A stretch of DNA of 64,000 bases from Pseudomonas cerasi. GTDB lineage: Bacteria > Pseudomonadota > Gammaproteobacteria > Pseudomonadales > Pseudomonadaceae. Shown here piece after piece: positions 49,896-59,663 of this stretch. Under the pieces are notes generated by a model that had not been told where the DNA came from, did not search any database, and saw only the letters and a list, made by a program, of their open reading frames with translations. The stretch covers positions 4,807,001 through 4,871,000 of the forward strand of contig NZ_LT222319.1 in the NCBI RefSeq assembly GCF_900074915.1, given 5' to 3'. Positions within the stretch are counted from its first letter, which is position 1. Each line of letters begins with the position of its first letter. A program made the position numbers and the translations under genes.

Positions 49896-50666
49896 TCATT
49901 GCCCCTTCCGATAGATCCACGGATAAACCAGCAAGCCTGCGGCTTCATTGAGCAGCATCCCGCTCTGCGTGAACACGCGACTTTCAGGCAGCCAGCCGCC
50001 AAAAGGCCGAGCATTGTCGACACCCATATAGCCGACCGGCGCACTCACCACAGTAAAGCCCGCCTGCTCGAAGCTCCAGCGTGCCCGCGGCATGTGCCAG
50101 GCCTGAGTCACCAGCACCACGCGCTTGATGCCTTGCGGCTGCAGAACTGCGGCGCTCATGGTCGCGTTTTCCCACGTGGTGCGACTCAGCCCCTCCTGCC
50201 AGCGCACCGTCACAGCAAAATCGTCCTGCAGTGACTGCGCCATGATCGCCGCCTCGCTGGGCGGCTGGTCAAAATGCAGGCCGCCGGAGGTCAATATCGG
50301 CAGTCCGGATTCTTTCGCCAATCGAGCCGCCAGACGCAGGCGCTCCAGTCCAAGACCGGTGGGCGTGTCTGCACCCCAGGTCGGCGAATTGCGCTCGCGC
50401 CCATTGCCCAGCACCACAATGGCATCCGCCTGCTGCGCCAGCGTCGCCCACTGCTGCTGCGGCAAGGGCGGGACCTGCTCCAGTTTACGAGCGGCAAACT
50501 CTACGGCGACCGGCAGGCTCATCAGCCACAATCCGCCGAGGCCGACCGCAAAGGATACCGTCGCCAGTCGTGGCCGGGAGCGACGCAGCCACCAACCAAG
50601 AATCAGCAGGACAAACAGAATACCGGGCGGCAAAAGAAGGGTTTTGAGCAGGTAGCGCAAAAGCAT
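49896..50666 (-). CDS. YdcF/DUF218 family membrane protein (ElyC-like)
   Basis: 256 residues. Two N-terminal membrane segments (about 10-24 and 37-57: LLRYLLKTLLLPPGILFVLL; VSFAVGLGGLWLMSLPVAVE), then the DUF218 domain: DAIVVLGNGRERNSPTWGAD, RLRLAARLAKESGLPILTSG, SRTTWENATMSAAVLQPQGI and VVLVTQAWHMPRARWSFEQA. E. coli ElyC/YdcF relatives act in envelope polymer handling. Convergent with lnt. Family call firm, role open. Confidence 0.9.
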   Translation of the reverse strand: MLLRYLLKTLLLPPGILFVLLILGWWLRRSRPRLATVSFAVGLGGLWLMSLPVAVEFAARKLEQVPPLPQQQWATLAQQADAIVVLGNGRERNSPTWGADTPTGLGLERLRLAARLAKESGLPILTSGGLHFDQPPSEAAIMAQSLQDDFAVTVRWQEGLSRTTWENATMSAAVLQPQGIKRVVLVTQAWHMPRARWSFEQAGFTVVSAPVGYMGVDNARPFGGWLPESRVFTQSGMLLNEAAGLLVYPWIYRKGQ

Positions 50667-50779
50667 CGGGACATCTCCATGAGTGCCCGCAGCCTAGAAT
50701 GTTTACAGACACGCGACAATGCCTGAAGCAGGAAGCCCGAAATGGCCAGGCCCTTGGCCCGCGTGCAGGCAGGCAATGC

Positions 50780-51121
50780 CTAAGTGTTACGGCCCAGCCG
50801 CACTGACGCCCTGGCTCGTCGCCGATCTTTCAGCCACACGATGGTGGCTGACGCACGGGGCGACCTGCCATGCTCCGCAGCCGCCAGAGCGCTTCCCGCA
50901 GGCATGTCGACGATAACTGCGCCTGCGTCCCCGTTGCCCTTTTCGAGATAGGCTTCGATCAACCGGAACTCGGCATGGCTCAACCCCTTGAGCTCAAGCT
51001 CGGCAGGCGACTCGTTTCGGAGCCGGACCGAGGTACTCGCCGTCTCGAGTGCCAGTCCGAGACGATCGATCAGACGCTCATACAGCCTGGTCAGGCTTGC
51101 AACATGCTGCAACTCTGTCAT
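50780..51121 (-). CDS. Hypothetical protein
   Basis: 113 residues (MTELQHVASLTRLYERLIDR). N-terminal helix, then LELKGLSHAEFRLIEAYLEK GNGDAGAVIVDM and a basic, low-complexity tail (RSPRASATIVWLKDRRRARA). Conserved-looking first 75 residues, poor tail. It lies between the YdcF gene and leuS, the place of a small unknown gene in other Pseudomonas (PA3986). No family recognised. Confidence 0.6.
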   Translation of the reverse strand: MTELQHVASLTRLYERLIDRLGLALETASTSVRLRNESPAELELKGLSHAEFRLIEAYLEKGNGDAGAVIVDMPAGSALAAAEHGRSPRASATIVWLKDRRRARASVRLGRNT

Positions 51122-51433
51122 CCACTCACCTCATCGAAGATAATCATCACCCTCGCGTTTGAGCTTAGCGCTGCTGCAAGAACCGGTAGGGGACTACGAC
51201 CAACGGCCAGATGAGGTTGCCGGCCGGGCGTTGAGCCCGCAAGGGACGCAATCAGGGTTTCCCTCGATAGACGGCCCTCATGTATGCTACTGCGCTTCCT
51301 GTAATTCCACTTCCGCGCTCTTGAGCCTGAACGCACCGCACAGACAGTTGCAAATGTCCGCCACGCGGTGCCGACCTGACTCGGCGAAGCAATGAAGAGG
51401 TCAAGGGTCACTAATCCTTAGTAAAAAGTAGCC
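51122..51433. other. leuS leader region
   Basis: 312 bases without a gene. A possible promoter (TATGCT near 51283) lies far upstream, giving a leader of about 150 bases before leuS. No T-box-like or attenuator structure with leucine codons was found by eye. Confidence 0.4.
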
Positions 51434-54040
51434 ATGCACGAACTCTATCAGCCCCGTGAAATCGAAGCCGCCGCCCAAACGTTCTGGGACGAGCAAAAGT
51501 CTTTTGAAGTCAGTGAACAGCCAGGCAAGGACACCTTCTACTGCCTGTCGATGTTTCCTTACCCGAGCGGCAAGCTGCACATGGGTCATGTGCGCAACTA
51601 CACCATTGGTGACGTGATCTCCCGCTACCAGCGCATGCTGGGCAAGAATGTTCTGCAACCACTGGGCTGGGACGCTTTCGGCATGCCGGCTGAAAACGCC
51701 GCCATCGACAACAACGTCGCGCCGGCCAAGTGGACCTACGAAAACATCGATTACATGAAGACCCAGCTCAAGAGCCTGGGTCTGGCGGTTGACTGGTCGC
51801 GCGAAGTCACCACCTGCAAGCCTGATTACTACCGCTGGGAACAATGGCTGTTCACTCGCCTGTTCGAAAAGGGTGTGATCTACCGCAAGAACGGCACCGT
51901 GAACTGGGACCCGATCGACCAGACCGTACTGGCCAACGAGCAGGTCATCGACGGCCGCGGCTGGCGTTCCGGCGCGCTGATCGAAAAGCGCGAAATCCCG
52001 ATGTACTACTTCAAGATCACCGCGTACGCCGATGAGCTGCTGGAAAGCCTCGACGAACTGCCGGGCTGGCCTGAACAGGTCAAGACCATGCAGCGCAACT
52101 GGATCGGCCGTTCGCGCGGCATGGAAGTGCAGTTTCCGTACGACCAGGCCTCGATCGGCGAAGCCGGTGCCCTGAAAGTCTTCACCACCCGCCCTGACAC
52201 CCTGATGGGTGCGACCTACGTCGCGGTGGCGGCCGAACACCCACTGGCAACCCTGGCCGCGCAAGGCAACCCAGCGCTGCAGGCGTTCATCGATGAATGC
52301 AAGGGCGGCAGCGTTGCCGAAGCCGACGTTGCCACGCAGGAAAAGAAAGGCCAGGCGACTTCGTTGTTCGTCGAGCATCCACTGACTGGCGAGAAACTGC
52401 CGGTGTGGGTCGCCAACTACGTGCTGATGCACTACGGCGATGGCGCGGTCATGGCTGTACCGGCGCACGACGAGCGTGATTTCGAGTTTGCCACCCAGTA
52501 CGGTCTGCCGATCAAGCCCGTGGTCCGCACCAGCGCCGGCGACGAAACACCTGCCCCATGGCAGCCGGCCTACGGCGAGCATGGCGAGCTGATCAATTCC
52601 GGCGAATTCACCGGCCTGACCTTCCAGGACGCGTTCGACGCCATTGAAGCCGCACTGGTCAAGAAATCCCTGGGCCAGTCCCGTACCCAGTTCCGCCTGC
52701 GCGACTGGGGTATCAGCCGCCAGCGTTACTGGGGCTGCCCGATTCCTATCGTGCATTGCGACACCTGCGGCGACGTGCCGGTCCCGGAAGACCAGTTGCC
52801 GGTTGTCCTGCCGGAAGACGTCGTGCCCGACGGCGCTGGCTCGCCACTGGCACGCATGCCCGAGTTCTACGAGTGCAGCTGCCCGAAATGCGGCGCACCG
52901 GCCAAGCGTGAAACCGACACCATGGACACCTTCGTCGAGTCCTCGTGGTACTACGCGCGCTATGCCTCACCGCATTACGAGGGTGGTCTGGTCGAGCCGA
53001 ACGCTGCCAACCACTGGCTGCCGGTGGATCAGTACATCGGTGGTATCGAACACGCGATCCTGCACCTGCTCTATGCGCGCTTCTTCCACAAGCTGATGCG
53101 CGACGAAGGCCTGGTGACCTCGAACGAACCGTTCAAGAACCTGCTCACCCAGGGCATGGTCAACGCCGAAACCTACTTCCGCATGGAAACCAGCGGCAAG
53201 AAGACCTGGATCAACCCGGCCGATGTGACCCTCGAAAGAGACGCCAAGGCCAAGGTGATCAGCGCCACATTGACCAGCGATGGCCTGCCGGTGGAAATCG
53301 GCGGCACTGAAAAGATGTCGAAGTCGAAGAAAAACGGCATCGACCCGCAGACCATGATCGACCAGTACGGCGCCGACACCTGCCGCCTGTTCATGATGTT
53401 CGCCTCCCCGCCCGACATGAGCCTGGAATGGTCCGACTCGGGCGTCGAAGGTTCGCATCGTTTCCTGCGCCGCGTATGGCGTCTGGCCCAGGCGCACGTG
53501 GCTCAAGGCCCGTCGACCGGCCTGGACGTTGCGGCATTGTCCGATGAGCAGAAAGCCATCCGCCGCGCGATTCATCAGGCGATCAAACAGGCGAGCCAGG
53601 ATATTGGCCAGAACCAGAAATTCAATACCGCTGTCGCGCAAGTGATGACGCTGATGAACGTGCTGGAAAAAGCCCCGCAGGACACACCGCAGGATCGCGC
53701 ACTGATGCAGGAAGGCGTGGAAACCGTCGCCCTGCTGCTGGCACCTATCACGCCGCACATCAGTCACGAACTGTGGAAGCAACTGGGCCACAATGAGCCG
53801 GTGATCGACGCGGGCTGGCCTGCATTCGATGCAAACGCACTGGTGCAGGACAGTCTGCAACTGGTGATTCAGGTCAACGGCAAGCTGCGCGGTCACATCG
53901 AGATGCCTGCCAGCGCCAGCCGCGAAGAAGTCGAAGCGGCCGCACGCGTCAACGAGAACGTATTGCGCTTCACTGATGGCCTGACCATTCGCAAGGTGAT
54001 CGTCGTGCCTGGCAAGCTGGTCAACATCGTCGCAAGCTGA
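51434..54040 (+). CDS. leuS: Leucyl-tRNA synthetase LeuS
   Basis: 868 residues, full length. Class Ia motifs: YPSGKLHMGHVRNYTIGD (HIGH as HMGH, about 41-58), editing domain (about 225-420) with TTRPDTLMGATYVAVAAEHP and MAVPAHDERDFEFATQYGLP (editing Asp), zinc-like CDTCGDVP/CSCPKCGAP region, and EKMSKSKKNGIDPQ (KMSKS, about 625). It charges tRNA-Leu and edits norvaline/isoleucine. The lptE gene follows after 89 bases. Confidence 0.98.
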   Translation: MHELYQPREIEAAAQTFWDEQKSFEVSEQPGKDTFYCLSMFPYPSGKLHMGHVRNYTIGDVISRYQRMLGKNVLQPLGWDAFGMPAENAAIDNNVAPAKWTYENIDYMKTQLKSLGLAVDWSREVTTCKPDYYRWEQWLFTRLFEKGVIYRKNGTVNWDPIDQTVLANEQVIDGRGWRSGALIEKREIPMYYFKITAYADELLESLDELPGWPEQVKTMQRNWIGRSRGMEVQFPYDQASIGEAGALKVFTTRPDTLMGATYVAVAAEHPLATLAAQGNPALQAFIDECKGGSVAEADVATQEKKGQATSLFVEHPLTGEKLPVWVANYVLMHYGDGAVMAVPAHDERDFEFATQYGLPIKPVVRTSAGDETPAPWQPAYGEHGELINSGEFTGLTFQDAFDAIEAALVKKSLGQSRTQFRLRDWGISRQRYWGCPIPIVHCDTCGDVPVPEDQLPVVLPEDVVPDGAGSPLARMPEFYECSCPKCGAPAKRETDTMDTFVESSWYYARYASPHYEGGLVEPNAANHWLPVDQYIGGIEHAILHLLYARFFHKLMRDEGLVTSNEPFKNLLTQGMVNAETYFRMETSGKKTWINPADVTLERDAKAKVISATLTSDGLPVEIGGTEKMSKSKKNGIDPQTMIDQYGADTCRLFMMFASPPDMSLEWSDSGVEGSHRFLRRVWRLAQAHVAQGPSTGLDVAALSDEQKAIRRAIHQAIKQASQDIGQNQKFNTAVAQVMTLMNVLEKAPQDTPQDRALMQEGVETVALLLAPITPHISHELWKQLGHNEPVIDAGWPAFDANALVQDSLQLVIQVNGKLRGHIEMPASASREEVEAAARVNENVLRFTDGLTIRKVIVVPGKLVNIVAS

Positions 54041-54129
54041 TTGGATCGGGCGCCCTGCAAACGCAGGGCGCCGAACATATTTCCAGGGCACGCACTGGCG
54101 GCCCAAACGGATTCAAGGGGAGCATCAAG

Positions 54130-54735
54130 ATGATCAAACGCAATTTGCTGGTGATGGGCCTGGCTGTTCTGTTGAGTGCCTGTGGCTTCCAGCTGCGTGG
54201 CACCGGTACCACCGAGCTGGCGATCAAGGAGCTGGATGTCAGCGCCCGCAACGCCTATGGCGACACCGTGACGCAACTCACTCGCCTGCTGACCAGCTCT
54301 GGCGTCAAGGTCTACACGGGCGCGCCTTACAAGCTGATGCTGACCAACGAAGCCGAGACTCAACGCGCCATCAGCTACTCGGGCTCGGGTCGCTCGGCTG
54401 AATACCAGCTGACCACCACCCTGACCTATGAAGTGCATGGCGACAAGGATCGCTTCCTGCTTGGCGATAAAGTCACCGCAGACCGTTCCTACGTACACGA
54501 CGGCAACAACCTGACCGGCTCCGACCAGGAAGCCTCTCAGGTTCGTCAGGAAATGCGCAACGACCTGATCCAGAAACTGATGGCTCGCTTGCAGCAACTG
54601 ACCCCTTCGCGTCTGGACGAGCTGCAGGCCAAGGCCGACGCGGTTGCCAAGGCCGAAGCCGACGCACTCGAGGCTGCTCAGCGAATCCGCGACGAGACGC
54701 CTCAGCAGTCGCCTGTCGAAGTTCCAGCCAGATAA
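54130..54735 (+). CDS. lptE: LPS-assembly lipoprotein LptE
   Basis: 201 residues. Lipobox LLSACGFQLRG (mature from Cys18). The LptE fold: LAIKELDVSARNAYGDTVTQ LTRLLTSSGV, then VTADRSYVHDGNNLTGSDQE and a C-terminal helical extension (LQAKADAVAKAEADALEAAQ). It plugs LptD in the outer membrane for LPS insertion. SD AAGGGGAGC upstream of the ATG. Conserved order leuS-lptE-holA. Confidence 0.95.
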   Translation: MIKRNLLVMGLAVLLSACGFQLRGTGTTELAIKELDVSARNAYGDTVTQLTRLLTSSGVKVYTGAPYKLMLTNEAETQRAISYSGSGRSAEYQLTTTLTYEVHGDKDRFLLGDKVTADRSYVHDGNNLTGSDQEASQVRQEMRNDLIQKLMARLQQLTPSRLDELQAKADAVAKAEADALEAAQRIRDETPQQSPVEVPAR

Positions 54736-54776
54736 GTGTTCGGGGCCGGCTTTCCGGCCCCGACATGCTCTGACTC

Positions 54777-55814
54777 ATGAAACTCGCCCCCGCCCAACTC
54801 GGCAAGCACTTGCAAGGCACACTTGCGCCCGTCTATGTGATCAGCGGTGACGATCCGCTGCTCTGTCAGGAAGCGGCTGACGCCATTCGCGCGGCCGCAC
54901 GCCAGCGGGGCTTCGATGAGCGCCAGGTGTTCAGCGCCGACGCCAGCTTCGACTGGGGCACATTGCTCCAGGCGGGTGCCAGCATGTCGCTGTTTGCCGA
55001 GCGCCGTCTCCTGGAGTTGCGTCTGCCCTCCGGCAAGCCCGGCGACAAGGGTGCTGCGGCGCTCATGGAATATTGCGCCAGACCTGCCGAAGACACCCTG
55101 CTGCTGATCAGCCTGCCCAAGCTCGATGGCAGTGCGCAGAAAACCAAATGGGGCAAGGCTCTGGTTGAGGGTGCGCAAACCCAGTTCGTGCAAATCTGGC
55201 CGGTGGACATCGGCCAGCTGCCGCAATGGATTCGCCAGCGCCTGTCGCAGGCGGGTCTGGCAGCGACTCAGGACGCCGTCGAACTGATCGCGGCCCGTGT
55301 CGAAGGCAACCTGCTGGCCGCCGCGCAGGAAATCGAAAAGCTCAAGCTGATGGCCGAAGAAGGCCAGATCACCGTCGAGACTGTGCAGGCGGCGGTGGCC
55401 GACAGTGCCCGCTTCGACGTATTTGGCCTGACCGATGCCGTGCTCAATGGCGAAGCTGCCCATGCCCTGCGCATGCTCGAAGGACTACGTGGCGAAGGGG
55501 TCGAGACGCCCGTGATTCTCTGGGCATTGACCCGTGAACTGCGCGCCCTGGCCAATATGTCGCAACAGTTCAGTCAGGGCGTGCCGCTGGACAAGGTCTT
55601 CAGCTCGGCACGCCCGCCGATCTGGGACAAGCGCAAGCCACTGATGAGCAAAGCCCTGCAACGCCATTCGGCAAAACGCTGGAGCCAGTTGCTCATGGAT
55701 GCGCAACGCATCGATGCGCAGATCAAAGGCCAGGCAGCAGGCTCGCCCTGGAGCAGCCTGAGCAGGCTGGCGCTGCTGATGGCGGGGCAACGGCTGGCAC
55801 TGCCTGCGGAGTGA
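54777..55814 (+). CDS. holA: DNA polymerase III delta subunit HolA
   Basis: 345 residues (MKLAPAQLGKHLQGTLAPVY). Clamp-loader delta features: VYVISGDDPLLCQEAADAIR (degenerate nucleotide-binding domain), SMSLFAERRLLELRLPSGKP (wrench that opens the beta clamp), then domain III with FDVFGLTDAVLNGEAAHALR and ALQRHSAKRWSQLLMDAQRI. It opens the sliding clamp for loading. Follows lptE by 41 bases; likely same transcript. Confidence 0.96.
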   Translation: MKLAPAQLGKHLQGTLAPVYVISGDDPLLCQEAADAIRAAARQRGFDERQVFSADASFDWGTLLQAGASMSLFAERRLLELRLPSGKPGDKGAAALMEYCARPAEDTLLLISLPKLDGSAQKTKWGKALVEGAQTQFVQIWPVDIGQLPQWIRQRLSQAGLAATQDAVELIAARVEGNLLAAAQEIEKLKLMAEEGQITVETVQAAVADSARFDVFGLTDAVLNGEAAHALRMLEGLRGEGVETPVILWALTRELRALANMSQQFSQGVPLDKVFSSARPPIWDKRKPLMSKALQRHSAKRWSQLLMDAQRIDAQIKGQAAGSPWSSLSRLALLMAGQRLALPAE

Positions 55815-55820
55815 GCTGTC

Positions 55821-56036
55821 ATGTCCGAGCTTGTTCAAGAGTTACTCGAAGTAATCCTTCGTGCGATCTGCTATCCCGTTGGCTGGCCCATCGTGCGACT
55901 GTTGTCACGCGGTAGATATCCATCCAGAGGGTCGTGGTTTTCAAACACCGCAGAAGCAAACTGGACGGTAGCAACAGGGCTCGCAATTCTGGCGATCACC
56001 ATGATGGCGTTGCTTCATCAATTCGATATGCCCTGA
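55821..56036 (+). CDS. Small membrane protein
   Basis: 71 residues, ATG six bases after the holA stop (MSELVQELLEVILRAICYPV). One amphipathic start with GWPIVRLLSRGRYPS and one membrane segment (about 50-66, VATGLAILAITMMALLHQ). Probably cotranscribed with holA. Unknown function. Confidence 0.65.
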   Translation: MSELVQELLEVILRAICYPVGWPIVRLLSRGRYPSRGSWFSNTAEANWTVATGLAILAITMMALLHQFDMP

Positions 56037-56107
56037 TCGGCCTGCATTTTATACCCTCGTTATTACACAGCGGCCAAGCGCGCTTTTCAGCACCATACAC
56101 ATATCTC

Positions 56108-56197
56108 GTGGGAGCGAGCTTGCTCGCGAAGAGGTCAGTGCAGCCCCTGAAACTCGAGCGTTCGGACGATTGCCTTCGTGAGCAAGCTCGCTCCCAC
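56108..56197. repeat. Pair of inverted REP elements (BIME)
   Basis: GTGGGAGCGAGCTTGCTCGC at 56108 and its inverse GTGAGCAAGCTCGCTCCCAC at 56178-56197 face each other over about 45 bases. The pair can form a long stem between holA and arfA. Confidence 0.85.
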
Positions 56198-56309
56198 AGG
56201 TATTGCATTCAAGTCCACCTCCCGCGTCATAGCACACGACTATTAGACACAACCGCCAATCTGCCCGATTATTTGCATCGCTTTACAACACCCATCAGGA
56301 GCACCCGCC

Positions 56310-56465
56310 ATGAGCAAGCCAAAGCGGCCGAACAAGGCCAAATCCATCATCGCCCAGCCCTTGTTCCGCAGTCGTCAGGAACAACCCGCCAAGGGCAAAG
56401 GCAGCTACCGCCGCGAAGCCTTCCAGTCTAAAAGCTGGGAGGCTTCCTGCTTTATGGCAGCCTGA
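56310..56465 (+). CDS. arfA: Alternative ribosome-rescue factor ArfA
   Basis: 51 residues (MSKPKRPNKAKSIIAQPLFR, then SRQEQPAKGKGSYRREAFQS, then KSWEASCFMAA). The first 45 residues are ArfA: a basic tail that enters the empty mRNA channel of stalled ribosomes and recruits RF2. SD CAGGAGC upstream. A 12-bp stem (56415-56446) lies inside the coding sequence near its end, as in E. coli, where cleavage or termination makes arfA mRNA lack a stop so that tmRNA represses it. The gene thus acts as backup when trans-translation fails. Confidence 0.93.
   Translation: MSKPKRPNKAKSIIAQPLFRSRQEQPAKGKGSYRREAFQSKSWEASCFMAA
56415..56446 (+). promoter_or_regulatory. Stem-loop inside arfA (RNase III/terminator-type)
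   Basis: GAAGCCTTCCAG and CTGGGAGGCTTC pair fully (one G-U) around the loop TCTAAAAG. Its place within codons 36-46 fits non-stop control of ArfA by tmRNA. Confidence 0.8.
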
Positions 56466-56548
56466 TATCGAGCAACATTTCCGGGGCGCTTTCAACCGCT
56501 TAGCCGTGTTATGGTCTGCACCTAACGGTAATACCCTTGGACTCAAGC

Positions 56549-57886
56549 ATGCCTTCTCGTTTTACCCATCGCCCGCAGCTGCGCCAACTCATCGCTGCCT
56601 CCAGTCTTGTTGCCCTGGTAGCCTGCGCAGAAAAACCCACTGCAGCCGATGCCACGCCTCTTCAATCCGGCAAGGTGCAGACAAACGCTCCTGCCGTGGC
56701 GCCTACGCCAGCGCTGGTCGTTGATGACAACCTCACGATTCAGCCCGCCGTCAGCTTCAGCGAATGGCAGGCCGGCTTTCGTGCCCAGGCGTTGAAGGCA
56801 GGTATCCGTGCGGACGTATTCGATCTGGCATTTGCCGGCGTCACCCCCGACATGAGCGTGGTCAAGGCCGACCGCAGTCAGCCTGAATTCAGCCGCCCGG
56901 TCTGGGAATACCTCGACGGTGCCATCTCTGCCGTACGTGTGCGCAAGGGTCAGGCGCTGCTTTCGCAGTATGCCGACGACCTGCAGAAGATCGAGCAGCA
57001 GTACGGCGTGGATCGTCAGGCGCTGGTCGCGGTATGGGGCATGGAAAGTAACTTCGGCTCGTTCCAGGGCACGCAATCTGTCATTCGCTCACTGGCAACG
57101 CTGGCCTACGAAGGCCGTCGTCCAGGTTTTGCACAGAGCCAATTGCTGGCCGCGCTGGAAATCATCCAGCATGGCGACATCACACCGGACAAGATGCTGG
57201 GTTCGTGGGCAGGTGCGATGGGCCAGACCCAGTTCATCCCGACCACCTACAACACCCATGCCGTGGATTTTGACGGCGATGGCCGCCGCGATATCTGGAA
57301 CACCCCTGCCGATGCCCTGGCCTCCACCGCACACTACCTGCAAAGCTCCGGCTGGCAGCGTGGTCAGCCCTGGGGCTTTGAAGTGGTGCTCGGCTCGGGA
57401 TTCGATTACTCGCTGGCCGACTCGACGACCCGCAAGAGTCTCGCTGAATGGCAGCAACTGGGCCTGAAACAACCGGACGGCTCAGCCATTCCGGTCGCCG
57501 CCAGCCAGCAGCAAGCCACCTTGTTGTTGCCAGCCGGTTATCGCGGGCCAGCCTTTCTGGTGCTGGACAACTTCCGCGCGATTCTCAAGTACAACAACTC
57601 GACCTCCTACGCGTTGGCGATCAGCCTGCTTTCCGATCGCTTCAAGGGCGCGGGTTATGTAGTGGGCAGCTGGCCACGCGGAGACCTGCCGCTGAGCCGC
57701 TCAGAGCGCATTGAGTTGCAAACCCTGCTCTCGGCACGCCAGTACGACGCAGGCGCGCCAGACGGCATTATCGGCGCTAACACACGCAAGGCTATCCGCA
57801 GTGCGCAGCAATCGTTCGGCTGGCCAGCCGATGGTTACCCGACACATGAATTGCTGGAGAACCTGCGCAAGCCTGTCGGGCAGTAA
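56549..57886 (+). CDS. Lytic murein transglycosylase (MltB/SltB3 family) lipoprotein
   Basis: 445 residues from ATG at 56549 (MPSRFTHRPQLRQLIAASSL); an ATG at 56537 adds four. Lipobox LVAC (mature from about Cys27). GH103-type domain (about 70-340): AVWGMESNFGSFQGTQSVIR (catalytic Glu), GSWAGAMGQTQFIPTTYNTH, AVDFDGDGRRDIWNTPADAL. C-terminal PG_binding_1 domain (about 375-445) with QYDAGAPDGIIGANTRKAIR. It cleaves peptidoglycan to 1,6-anhydro ends at the outer-membrane inner face. A second, soluble paralogue is mltB (62459). Confidence 0.93.
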   Translation: MPSRFTHRPQLRQLIAASSLVALVACAEKPTAADATPLQSGKVQTNAPAVAPTPALVVDDNLTIQPAVSFSEWQAGFRAQALKAGIRADVFDLAFAGVTPDMSVVKADRSQPEFSRPVWEYLDGAISAVRVRKGQALLSQYADDLQKIEQQYGVDRQALVAVWGMESNFGSFQGTQSVIRSLATLAYEGRRPGFAQSQLLAALEIIQHGDITPDKMLGSWAGAMGQTQFIPTTYNTHAVDFDGDGRRDIWNTPADALASTAHYLQSSGWQRGQPWGFEVVLGSGFDYSLADSTTRKSLAEWQQLGLKQPDGSAIPVAASQQQATLLLPAGYRGPAFLVLDNFRAILKYNNSTSYALAISLLSDRFKGAGYVVGSWPRGDLPLSRSERIELQTLLSARQYDAGAPDGIIGANTRKAIRSAQQSFGWPADGYPTHELLENLRKPVGQ

Positions 57887-57892
57887 TCAGGA

Positions 57893-57940
57893 GGACGCGG
57901 AGCGTCCAGAACGGCATGCCCACGCGGAGCGTTGGCACGA
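57893..57940. repeat. Tandem ACGCGGAGCGT palindromes
   Basis: GGACGCGGAGCGTCC and CCCACGCGGAGCGTTGG, two units of the intergenic palindrome also seen near 27260-27320. Confidence 0.75.
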
Positions 57941-57958
57941 TAATCAACCGCAAACAAA

Positions 57959-57986
57959 AAGGGCCAGGTATCGCTACCTGGCCCTT
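57959..57986. terminator. Bidirectional terminator between the transglycosylase gene and lipA
   Basis: Perfect 12-bp stem AAGGGCCAGGTA/TACCTGGCCCTT with loop TCGC. It is followed by CCTGTTTTTG on the plus strand and TTTGTTTG on the minus strand, so it serves both convergent genes. Confidence 0.93.
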
Positions 57987-58006
57987 CCTGTTTTTGCAGC
58001 GTGCTG

Positions 58007-59014
58007 TCAGAGCATTGCCTTGGCGATCTTGGCCTGCTCGTCGGCGTGGTACGAAGAGCGTACCAGTGGCCCGGACGCGACGTTCTTGAAGCCCATCTTG
58101 TAGCCTTCTTCGGCGAACCAGGCAAAGGTGTCCGGGTGGACAAAGCGCTGCACGGGCAAGTGATTGCGCGAAGGCTGCAGGTATTGACCCAGAGTGAGCA
58201 TGTCGATGTCGTGCTCACGCATGCGCTGCATGACCTCGATGACCTCTTCGTCAGTCTCGCCCAGCCCCAGCATCAGACCGGACTTGGTCGGTACGTGCGG
58301 GACCATCTGCTTGAAGCGCTGCAGCAGGGTCAGCGACCACTGGTAGTCCGAACCCGGACGCGCAGCCTTGTACAGACGCGGCACGGTTTCCAGGTTGTGG
58401 TTGAACACATCCGGCGGCTCGGCGGCGGTGATTTCCAGCGCAACGTCCATCCGGCCACGGTAATCCGGCACCAGCGTTTCGAGCTGTACGCCCGGCGACA
58501 GCAGGCGGATTTCACGGATGCAGTCGGCGAAGTGCTGAGCGCCGCCGTCACGCAAGTCGTCACGGTCCACCGAGGTGATGACCACGTACTTCAGGCGCAG
58601 GTCGGCAATCGCGATGGCGAGGCTCTTCGGTTCGTTGACGTCGAGCGGCTTCGGACGGCCGTGGCCCACGTCACAGAACGGGCAGCGACGGGTGCAGATG
58701 TCGCCCATGATCATGAACGTGGCAGTGCCACCGGAGAAGCACTCGCCCAGGTTGGGGCAGGACGCCTCTTCACAGACGCTGTGCAGCTTGTGCTTGCGCA
58801 GCAATTGCTTGATGCGGTCGACTTCCGGAGAAACCGGGATGCGCACGCGAATCCAGTCGGGCTTCTTCGGCAGATCTACCGTCGGGATGATCTTGACCGG
58901 GATGCGCGCAACCTTTTCCGCTCCGCGAAGCTTGACGCCCGCTTCGACTTTCGGACGGGCCACTCGCTCGGAAACATCCAGCGTCGGGATCAGGGTTTGC
59001 ACGGTGTCAGTCAT
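58007..59014 (-). CDS. lipA: Lipoyl synthase LipA
   Basis: 335 residues. Auxiliary cluster motif [13 protein letters not shown] (CxxxxCxxxxxC), radical-SAM motif [15 protein letters not shown] (CxxxCxxC), [20 protein letters not shown] and the C-terminal SSYHADEQ with the conserved Ser (RSSYHADE). It inserts two sulfurs into octanoyl groups on lipoyl domains. It overlaps lipB by eight bases. Confidence 0.97.
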
Positions 59015-59663
59015 AATGGTTTATTCCGCCCGTAAGGGTCGCCTGCTCAGCGTAGTCGAGGTGTTTGACGAGCTGCGCACGCAGTCGGGCACTTACCTCG
59101 GAAAATTCTATCTGCCCTGCCTGATCGCTCAGTTGGGTCATGGCCAGCCCCGCGTATCCGCAAGGGTTGATGCGACGGAACGGCTCAAGGTCCATGTCGA
59201 CGTTCAACGCCAGGCCATGAAACGAACAGCCGTTGCGAATGCGTAGACCGAGTGACGCGACTTTCGCGCCATCAACGTATACGCCAGGGGCATCAGCCTT
59301 GGCTGCTGCCTTGACGCCGTAGTCGGCGAGCAAGGCGATGAGGGTGTTCTCGATCCGGGTGACCAGATCACGAACGCCGAAACCAAGGCGCCTGACGTCC
59401 AGCATCAGATAAGCCACCAGTTGGCCCGGGCCATGATAAGTCACTTGGCCGCCACGATCGACCTGTACGACAGGAATATTACCCGGCAGCAGCAAATGCT
59501 CGGGCTTGCCGGACTGTCCCTGGGTGAAAACCGGCGGATGCTGGACCAGCCAGACTTCATCGGCAGCCTCGCGGCCACGCTCGTCGGTAAAGCGCTTCAT
59601 GGCGTGCCAGGCGGTTTCGTAATCGATCAGGCCCAGATCACGAAAACCCAGCGTACCCGCCAT
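59007..59663 (-). CDS. lipB: Octanoyl-ACP:protein transferase LipB
   Basis: 218 residues ([20 protein letters not shown]). Motifs: [20 protein letters not shown] (substrate tunnel, conserved RGGxxTYHGPGQ), [26 protein letters not shown] (catalytic Lys in AKVASLG) and [13 protein letters not shown] (catalytic Cys). It transfers octanoate from ACP to lipoyl domains. The start overlaps the stop of ybeD (TGATG). Confidence 0.97.
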
